NCBI GenBank assembly: GCA_001584585.1
Contig: LSYV01000035.1
Coordinates: 915,365 to 927,469, forward strand
Origin: Gonium pectorale
Lineage: Eukaryota; Chlorophyta; Chlorophyceae; Chlamydomonadales; Volvocaceae
Direction of reading: 5' to 3'
DNA: 12,105 nucleotides
Part shown: one piece after another, positions 1 to 6,756 of the stretch
Numbering within the stretch: position 1 is the stretch's first letter
Layout: each line of letters begins with the position of its first letter
Program-made: the position numbers and the translations under genes
Notes under the pieces: generated by a model
Databases searched by the model: none
The model's input: the letters and a program-made list of their open reading frames with translations, nothing else
Told to the model about the DNA's origin: nothing

Positions 1-1338
1 CGTAGATGAGAGCCGGGCGGGGACGGTCGGCCTGCGGCCGCCTGCAAGGCGCAGATGAGATGGCGGGCTTAAAACCGTATGCCGCCGTCGGGTCAGTTGG
101 GCCGCACGTTGCTGCTTGGCGGCAGCCGGTCTCCCGGCAGAATGGAGCGCGCAGGACGGCTGCCGCGCCGCTGGACTCGGGGGTGTGAAGGGCTTGCCTG
201 CACATGACGCTGGCGGCGTTGTTGTGGGCGCCCTGACGGGCGGCGCTGTCGGGCTCTTGCTTTGCGGGCCGGGCTGCTCGCAGGTTTCACCTTGTGCAGG
301 ATGATGTTTCGCCGGACGTGCTTGTCCCGGCGGCGGGGCATAGCCGCTGCCCCTATGCCATTTCAGCTTGTAGGGTAGATTGGATGTATGTTCTTACCGC
401 GCTTGGGAAAAAGGAAACAGAAACAGGGAAGGCAGGCGCGCTTGGGAGGTGCAAGTAGCCTGGGTGGTCCCTGCTGCGCTGCCGGAATGGTCGCCGGGCC
501 GGGCAGACGGTGACTACGGTAGGACGGACTCTGGGGCGGTCGCCGGCGGGGCGGGGAGGCTGGCCGTTGCGCCCATTGAGCAGGGCTGGATGATGCGACA
601 GGGCTCGGGGCGCCCACGGCTACTGCCTGGTCGGCTGGCTGGCTGCAGCTGCAATGTACGTGCAGCTGGGAGCGGGAGGTGGTTACGTAGTCTGGTCGGG
701 CTCTGGCTGTGACTTGTTCGCCTGACACGAGTCGGTGAACTATTATGGTGCTTGTGCGATCGGTGGGGCAGGTTGCGAACGTGCGATGGGGCAGATGCAG
801 TACATGCCTACGACACACACAGCGTCGGGGGAATCCCTGCGTATGTGTGTGCGTGTCCTCGTACCGTCGGTTGTAACGCACAACTACTGTACTTTGGGCT
901 CGGTGGCGCCGTCCGCAGTCCACATGCGCCTGCCCGGCCGTGTTGCGTTGCCGACCAAACACAATAAAGTGGGATACGGCTCTACACTCTGTACGGCATG
1001 CAACGGCTCCCGTTGGGCTGAAGGAAATCGGGAAGGAGCCGTGCGCGGGAGCCGTCAGGTGGCGAGTTCTGGCCAGCCGGCTGGGTTGAGGGGCATAAGT
1101 CAGGAGGGGTAAGCTGGAGAGGGCAGTGGGAGGTCTTATCCCAACAAGAACCGCATCCGCATCCGGTACAGCTGGTACCGCTTGGGTCGACTGCAGCTAT
1201 GCACCTGCGCGACTGTCACCACCGCAACAACCGCCAAATCGCAACCTGCTCGTAAGGATTGATCGCGCCCGCCCGAGTTGTTCCGCATCCGAAACATTTC
1301 TTGGGCGAAAGTAGCGGCTGATCAGCCGAGCGGTTGAA
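1..1338. other. No recognisable gene; probable upstream 3' UTR plus IMPL1 5' flank
   Basis: No frame on either strand shows a recognisable domain, and open frames here are short, mutually overlapping and GC-driven. The first ~880 bases have the character of a long algal 3' UTR (GTGTGTGTGCGT-like runs near 843-854 followed by TGTAA), so a + strand gene probably ends left of the window. From about 900 to 1338 the sequence should hold the promoter and 5' UTR of the IMPL1 gene. I see no clear TATA box there. A perfect 6-bp inverted repeat (CGGTAC/GTACCG, 5-nt loop) lies at 1164-1180. Confidence 0.45.
872..876 (+). promoter_or_regulatory. Putative poly(A) signal TGTAA of an upstream + strand gene
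   Basis: TGTAA is the usual polyadenylation signal of chlamydomonad nuclear genes. This is the only + strand copy I found in the window. It follows a GT-rich stretch, is followed by ACGCACAACTACTG where cleavage could occur, and lies about 460 bp upstream of the next start codon, as expected for the end of the preceding tandem gene. A five-base motif can occur by chance, so confidence is modest. Confidence 0.4.
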
Positions 1339-4300
1339 ATGCGCAGCGCTCTACGCAGCTCCTCGAAATCGAGCGTCGCGTCGCGATGTGCGCCGGCGCG
1401 CAAGCCAGCGCCCTTCTCCTCGGCCGGCTGCCGTGGCGCCCGGCACAGCGTTGTCATGTTCGCTGCAAAGGTGGCCACCGATGAGCTGCTTGCAGTGGCC
1501 AAGAAGGCGGCGCACCTCGGGGCTGAGGTCAGGGGGGCTGGTCGGGAGAGGGGGTGGGGTGACGGGATGCTGGCATCGCAACCACAAACCTTCGGCCAGA
1601 CCCGGTGCCACCGTGCAACCCTTCCAAACTGACATCGATTCCATGGTATGGTAGGGGGAGGTGTAGGATTGGGGGCGGCCCCGGCCCGACGACCCATCGG
1701 CCTGCGCCCTCTCCCTCCCGCCCTGACGCCCCATCGGCCCGTAGGTGGTGATGTCAGCTCTGGACAAGCCGCGCACCATCTCGCGAAAGGAGGGCACTGA
1801 CATTGGTGCGGGGGGTCCGTGGAGTGGCGGGGCGGGGAAGGGCGTGGACGGCGGTCCGGGGACGGCTGGGGTGACTGGGGCAGTCTTAAGTTACGAAGTG
1901 TGTGGTTTGGGGATTCAGCGCGCGATTGAACAATGGGGCAGAGGGCTGCGCGTTCTAGGCGGCAGCGTCGTCGGGAGCGGGTTGCTGCCGGGCGAGGAAC
2001 CCACGCCGGGTCAGCTGGGGTCGGGGGACCTGATATGCGTCGGGGGACCCGTGCGACACCACCGCGTCCCCGAAGTGGGTAAGCAGGGGCTGGGGTTGCT
2101 GCGCTTACGGACACATGGGTGCTGCGTGGGGGAGAGCTGTCGGGCAAGGAGGCCAGCAGGGAGCTCTTTCACGGGTCTAGAGAAGCCTCCCCAAAACTCC
2201 AGCGCCCTCCCACTCCCCCACGAGTGCCGCAAACCCTCCGTGCCAGCCGGCATCCACCCGCTGCCTCCCGAGCCCGCCACCCAACCGCCAATCCCCTCCC
2301 CTCCCAGTGCGCCCTGGCGCCCAGCTCGTCGTTATACAGTCTCTTTCCCCTTCAACTCCCCGCCCAGTGACGGAGACGGACAAGGCCAGCGAGGAGGCGG
2401 TGGTGTCCGCCATCCGGGCGGCCTTCCCCTCGCACGCGGTGCTGGGGGAGGAGGGGGGCGTGCTGGGGGACGTCAAGAGCGAGTACCTGTGGTGAGCGGC
2501 GGCGGGGCCGGGGCGGGGCCTGGGAGGGGCCTGGACGGGGCCTGGGCGGGGCCTGGGCGGCTCCCCCCATACACTGTCGCCCTCAACCCCAGCCCGCCTC
2601 CCACCCCCGGCCTTCCGCTCTCCCATCATCCCACCCTACCCCTCTCACCGTCGCCCTCGCCCTCGCCCTCACCCACAACCGCACCCACGCCCCCCCGGCC
2701 TCCCGCCCTCCCGCCACGCCAGGTGCGTCGACCCGCTGGACGGCACCGTAAACTTCGCGCACGGGTATCCCTCCTTCTGCGTCAGTGTGGGCGTGCTGCG
2801 CCATGCCACGCCCGTGGCGGGCTGCGTGGTGGAGTTCCTGCCGTCGGGCGGCTCGCCTGCCGCCGGCGGCGCCGCGTGGACGATGCGCACCTTCAGCGCC
2901 AGCCGCAACGGCGGCGCCTTTGCGGACGGGAAGCAGATCTTTGTGAGCGGCGTCAAGGAGCTGCGGGACGCGCTGGTGGTAAGCGGGCGGGCCCCGGAGG
3001 GAGGGGGCGGAGGCATGGGCATGCTGCAAGGCGTGTATGTGTGTCCGGGTGTGTGTGTGTGAGCAGACGTTGACGACGTGCTCGGGTACGGTCACAAGCT
3101 AGCAAACAAGCAACAGAAGCAGCCTTGGCGGCAGCCCATGGAAACCCGACCCAGACCCAGAAGGCACACGGAAACGACTTGACGCTGGCGGGTGCGCTTG
3201 AGTCGTGAGTCTACATTGTATGCGGAGTGGAGTTGCGGGGATGAGGAGGCGGCTGCGGTCCACCGTGGCTGTTGCAGCCTCCTGTACCGCCCTGTTTCTC
3301 CTCCGGCCCGTCCTTATCAAACCTTGTTCATCACCTCCCCACCCCCCGCCCAGGACGTACGCTGCTGGCGCCCAGCTCGTCGTTATTCTTCCCCCTTTCC
3401 TTTCACCTCCCCCTCCCCGCGGGATCATGTGGACGCCAGTGCGTTCACGGTCAACCGTTTGCTCCTTTTACACCCCACCCGCCCCCTTATTTCCGGGGCA
3501 GGCCACCGAGCTGGTCTACTACGAGGACATGTGGCCGCAGCTGTCGGGGCTGCACCGGACGTTCACGGAGAAGTGCCGCGGGGTGCGGATGTCGGGCGCC
3601 GCGGCGGCCAACCTTTGCCACCTGGCCATGGGTGAGCCGGGCGGCGGCACGCGGGGCGCGGGGGCGCGGGGCCCGATGCGTGTGTTACGTATGCGTGCCG
3701 GAGCGGCCCGCTGCGTGCGTGTTAAAATGGAACGACGCATACGACGAGCGTAAGCGCGAAAGTGATGGTGTTGTTGTAGGACCCAGCTCCAGCTCCAGCT
3801 GCGTGTGTGTAGTGTGCGCAGTGTGTTTTGGGAACGACGAAAGGGCGGGACTCACACACGGCAGCAAGACAGGCGAGTGCGTGACGCTAGCAGAGCAAGC
3901 ACCCAGGGCTACGGCCAACGGCACATTATGCGGGTGTGTGGGCTATGCGACGAAGCGCGAGACGCGGCCCGACGCAATAGCCGGGTCCAGTGATCGATGA
4001 CGACTAACGGCACCGTAACGGCACCGTATGCCGGTCCGTGTGCCTTCCCTTCAGTCGCAATCTCGCCCGCGACTCTCACAAGGTACGCCTCGGTATACGC
4101 TCCCAGGCGCTGCATCTGTCGGGTCTCCGGCCTTGACCCCAACCGTGACACCAGCACCGCTCCACCCACCGCCTCTCGCCCCCGTCCTCCCGTCCCCCAG
4201 GCTCCATCGACGCCTACTGGCAGTACAACCTCAAGCCCTGGGACGTGGCGGCCGGGCTTCTCATCCTCGAGGAGGCGGGCGGGCGGGTGTCCACGGGGGA

Positions 4301-4761
4301 CGGCCTGGCGTACAACGTGTTTGACCGCTCGCTGCTCGCCACCAACGACGCGCTGTACGAGAAGGTGCGCGCAAATGAACACATCGCGGCGACCGCCGGC
4401 GCACCGCACCGCACGTGCACGATGCCCCGTGGCCCGTGTCCCAGCCGCAGCCCCATCCCCGCCTTCTCCTTTGGCTCCTTATGCGCGGCGCCTTTGCGGC
4501 GCAGTGCTCTCCCAGCTCGTACCACCACCACCACCACCGCCAGCCCGCAGCGCCAGCAGCCCCCCGCCTACGCCTTTCCCACGCCGTGAGCGTCGCGCCT
4601 CTCTCCCCACACGCCCTTCTCCTCCTCTCCCCCCCCTGCCCGCGCAGGTCCTCGCCGTGACCGAGCCCGCCACGTCATCCATGCTGGAGGAGGGCGTCAG
4701 TCTGTCGCCCTGGTGCGTGCCGCCGGGGTACCGCGTGCGTAGCGGAGCGCAGCTCGAATGA
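1339..4761 (+). CDS. IMPL1: Inositol monophosphatase family protein, plastid IMPL1-like (7 exons, 345 aa)
   Basis: Mg2+-dependent phosphomonoesterase of the inositol monophosphatase family; plant IMPL1 is a chloroplast enzyme acting on inositol phosphates. Exons: 1339-1527, 1745-1805, 2368-2491, 2723-2978, 3502-3631, 4201-4364, 4648-4761; all six introns are GT-AG and the phases close (1038 nt with TGA). Signature residues are all present: GEEGG at 110-114 (metal ligand E111), DPLDGT at 128-133 (D128, D131), and WDVAAG at 267-272 (D268). Further IMPL1-like blocks are KPRTI near 72, YLWCVDPLDGT, FAHGYPSF and the C-terminal SLSPW near 328. The first ~40 residues are rich in Ser/Arg/Ala with no acidic residue, as in an algal chloroplast transit peptide. 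The start is the first ATG after an in-frame TAG at 1312-1314; M40 (1456) is an alternative. The length is close to the land-plant protein. No TGTAA follows before the next gene. Family call is firm; exact substrate is inferred. It is less like the histidinol-phosphate phosphatase IMPL2. Confidence 0.93.
1806..2367 (+). other. IMPL1 intron 2, carrying a shared intron repeat
   Basis: Donor GTGCGG and acceptor CCCGCCCAG. It splits the Val84 codon (G|TG). The last 55 bases hold a 22-bp block (2314-2335) that recurs exactly in intron 4, followed by a pyrimidine-rich tract. No coding signal is visible inside. Confidence 0.8.
2314..2335 (+). repeat. Copy 1 of a 22-bp repeat shared by IMPL1 introns 2 and 4
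   Basis: The block begins CTGGCGCCCAGCTCGTCG and ends TTAT. It is identical over 22 bases to 3365-3386. Both copies sit in introns of the same gene, in the same orientation, upstream of a C/T-rich tract. The flanking sequence is only loosely similar. Confidence 0.9.
2515..2558 (+). repeat. 11-bp minisatellite, 4 units, in IMPL1 intron 3
   Basis: Four tandem units of GGGGCCTGGGC (two exact, the others ending GGGA and GGAC), beginning 23 bp into intron 3 (2492-2722). A (TCGCCC)3 run lies further along the same intron at 2651-2668. Confidence 0.9.
2979..3501 (+). other. IMPL1 intron 4
   Basis: Donor GTAAGC, acceptor GGGGCAG, phase 0. It contains a GT-rich run at about 3031-3061 (nine GT steps broken by a few bases) and copy 2 of the 22-bp shared repeat. 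The acceptor is fixed by the protein: ALV|ATELVYYED continues the IMPL1 alignment into exon 5. Confidence 0.85.
3365..3386 (+). repeat. Copy 2 of the 22-bp intron repeat
   Basis: Identical to 2314-2335 (see copy 1). A shorter 10-base core, CCCAGCTCGT, recurs in intron 6 at 4511-4520. The 8-base CCCAGCTC also occurs in intron 5 (3782-3789) and in intron 3 of the downstream gene (near 6895). Confidence 0.9.
3632..4200 (+). other. IMPL1 intron 5, with short tandem repeats
   Basis: Donor GTGAGC, acceptor CGTCCCCCAG, splitting the Gly254 codon. It contains an AGCTCC triplet run (about 3785-3800), GTGTGTGTAGTGTGCG-like sequence near 3802, and an exact 11-bp tandem duplication TAACGGCACCG at 4005-4026. 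No gene is seen inside it. Confidence 0.85.
4005..4026 (+). repeat. 2 x 11 bp tandem duplication in intron 5
   Basis: TAACGGCACCG is repeated twice head to tail with no mismatch, followed by TA of a third start. It is a simple slippage-type duplication. Confidence 0.85.
4521..4541 (+). repeat. (ACC)n microsatellite in IMPL1 intron 6
   Basis: An uninterrupted ACC run in the 283-bp intron 6 (4365-4647), directly after CCCAGCTCGT. It is intronic, so it does not encode the poly-His or poly-Thr that alternative frames would suggest. Confidence 0.8.
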
Positions 4762-4905
4762 GCGTGACTGGAGCAGGGGTGGGGGAGCAGGGATGGGGGG
4801 CGGGCTGTGGGAGGTGGGAGGTGGGGTGAGCAGGGGGCGCGCGGGGGTCTGGGGCAGGAGAGGCAGGGCGGGTGAAGCGCCTAGCGGGTACCGATATGCC
4901 GTGGC

Positions 4906-4927
4906 TGTCGGTCGACTGTCGGTCGAC
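4906..4927 (+). repeat. 2 x 11 bp tandem duplication
   Basis: TGTCGGTCGAC is repeated twice without mismatch, each copy containing the palindrome GTCGAC. It lies 145 bp after the IMPL1 stop codon, probably in its 3' UTR. Confidence 0.85.
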
Positions 4928-5445
4928 TGCGCGGACGGGGTGGGCGTGGCGCAGGGAGCACTAGGAAGCGGAGGGGCGGAGAGGCGGACAGGAGGCGAGC
5001 AGCGTCAAGAGGTTTTAAATGCAAACGTGACGAGGCGTGGGGTGGCGAGCGGCAGTTGAGGGCCCGACTCAAGGGGTCCCCACCGCTCTCACCGCCATAC
5101 CCCGGCCTTCGCCGCCCCAGCGGCGGCTCGCGGCTTGACTGTGGCAAGAGGGGTTGAACCGCGCCAGCGAAGCTATGGCGGCGTGGGATGGTGGTGGTGG
5201 TGGAGGTGCTGTTTGAAGTCGGCTTTGCGGTTGCAGGATGCCTTGCGGGCCCTAGGCCCAAGTGCAGAACCTGCCGGCCGTGGCCTCTAGGGCAGACGAT
5301 GCATGAGGTCGCGGCAGTTTTTGGTTCGGACTGGCTTGACCTGGGTGGGGGAGGGGGGGACGTGTGTCCCTGGCCGCGGAGTGACGATGCCGGTCGGCGG
5401 GGTCTCTGGTGCACCACGTCGTGCACCCTGGTACGGCAATCACTG

Positions 5446-5450
5446 TATAA
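5446..5450 (+). promoter_or_regulatory. TATA-like element upstream of the TOPORS-like gene
   Basis: The context CACTGTATAAGGCGG holds TATAA in otherwise GC-rich DNA, 139 bp upstream of the start codon. If used, transcription would start near 5475-5480 and give a leader of about 110 nt. This is inferred from the motif alone. Confidence 0.3.
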
Positions 5451-5458
5451 GGCGGTTT

Positions 5459-5560
5459 ATGATGAGCAACGACAGACCATAGCATACACCATGCGACCGC
5501 TCTCGTAAGGACAGTTGAAGTCGCTCGGGACTCGCGCGGTCAGGGCATCGCCAGATGTAG
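5459..5560 (+). promoter_or_regulatory. Cluster of short upstream ORFs (7 codons, 5 codons, start-stop)
   Basis: Three upstream ATGs each run quickly to a stop: 5459-5482 (MMSNDRP), 5491-5508 (MRPLS), and ATG TAG at 5555-5560, a start codon immediately followed by a stop. The main ATG lies 28 nt beyond the last. If the transcript starts near 5475, at least the second and third lie in the leader and could lower translation of the main frame. Confidence 0.4.
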
Positions 5561-5588
5561 ACAGCTCGGTGAACGGTTGGCAGTCAAC

Positions 5589-6724
5589 ATGTCTTATGAA
5601 AATCTATATTGTGATGTCGACCAGCGGAAGCACGGCCGTGAGGTCATCTCCAGCTCCTCGGAGGACGAGGAAGCCAGTTTGCCGATGGATTATCAACCTC
5701 TACCGAACTGCCCAATATGTACGTTGTACATGATACAACCGTGGAATCAGGGCGGGATGAAAGGCTCGGGGGTCTTGTCACCGCGTGTCAACGTCACACA
5801 TCTGCACCCGGCCCTCGGCAACGGACCGCACACCCCGACCCGCCCTTTCCCTCCTTGCCCCTTCACAGGCCTCAATGATATTTTGGATCCGCTGGAGAAG
5901 GCCGTCACGGGCTGCATGCACACGTTTTGCCGCCCGTGCTTGGCGGAATGGCTCCGCGTGAAACGATTATGTCCGCTGTGCAAGGTGCGCTTGGGACACA
6001 CGCAGCTACGAGGCGCGCGCTACTAACACATGCATCTCTGGACCCCGCACAGCGCAACCACACAGCGGGCAGAGCACTGAACTACCATCTGCCCCCCATC
6101 CCTTCTTCCCGTCCTCCCTCACCCCCACCTTTTCTTCCCCGCCTCCCCCGATCCCCCTTCCACCCATCCACACCAGCGGCGTATCCGCAGCTACGTGACC
6201 CAGATCGTGGACGACGTGCGCTTCACTGAGGTGGAGGTGCCGCCCTCGCCCCTACTGCCGTACCACCAGTACGGCAGCTCCTCAGACCAGCAGCTGCAGC
6301 AGCAGCAGCAACACGCGGTTCAGCAGCCCCACCAGTACGACGATCCGTACCACGCGTACGAGCATGACAGCGTGTCTGGCCACGGATATGACGGCCAGGG
6401 CCTGGGCCCGCATCACCACGGCGGCCACCGCAGCTACCGCCACCGCGGCAGCGAGCAAGGTCCTGCATCCGCCGGCACCGGCGGGGTCGGGGGCCCCGTG
6501 GGCGGGGCGCATGGGCAGGGCAGCGTTCTTGGCCCCGGCGGCCGCATGCTGCTGTCCCGCCCGGACGACGCGGCGCACCTGGTTGCTCAGCTGCACCGCA
6601 TCGCCGACCGGCTGGCCCGGGTGGAGGCGGCGGGAGGTAGGTGGGGGAAGAGCGGAGAAGGGGACGGGGAGGGGAAACGGTGATGGAGGCAGGGCGGCGG
6701 TTGTTGTTGTTCTTGTTGTTGTTG

Positions 6725-6756
<32 letters not shown>

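Larger units (their letters stand above)
4762..5588. other. Intergenic region: IMPL1 3' flank and promoter of the TOPORS-like gene
   Basis: There is no coding signal. The left part must hold the IMPL1 3' UTR, but no canonical TGTAA is present on the + strand. An exact 2 x 11 bp duplication (TGTCGGTCGAC) lies at 4906-4927. A GTGGTGG run lies near 5189-5203. The right part has a TATA-like element at 5446-5450 and three very short upstream ORFs before the next start codon. Confidence 0.6.

Noticed and set aside
363..962. 199-codon - strand open frame near the left edge
   Set aside because: No domain is seen, it is low complexity, and it covers what looks like the 3' UTR and poly(A) signal of a + strand gene.
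1456..1458. M40 as the sole start of IMPL1
   Set aside because: An earlier in-frame ATG at 1339 follows an in-frame stop and yields a convincing transit peptide, as expected for this plastid family; kept only as an alternative.
1197..2147. 316-codon open frame on the - strand
   Set aside because: It covers IMPL1 exons 1-2 and introns, has no recognisable domain, and has Arg/Pro/Ser composition typical of antisense GC-rich DNA.
1745..3073. 442-codon + strand frame running from IMPL1 exon 2 through introns
   Set aside because: Only its first 20 residues belong to the protein. Beyond 1805 it reads intron sequence and then the wrong frame of exons 3 and 4.
5985..6026. Read-through from RING exon 2 into intron 2 as an alternative C-terminus
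   Set aside because: It would end after 13 residues. The next exon's RRIRSYVTQIVDD continues the protein in phase with a clear CAG acceptor, so I treat this as intron; only RNA data could show use of the short form.
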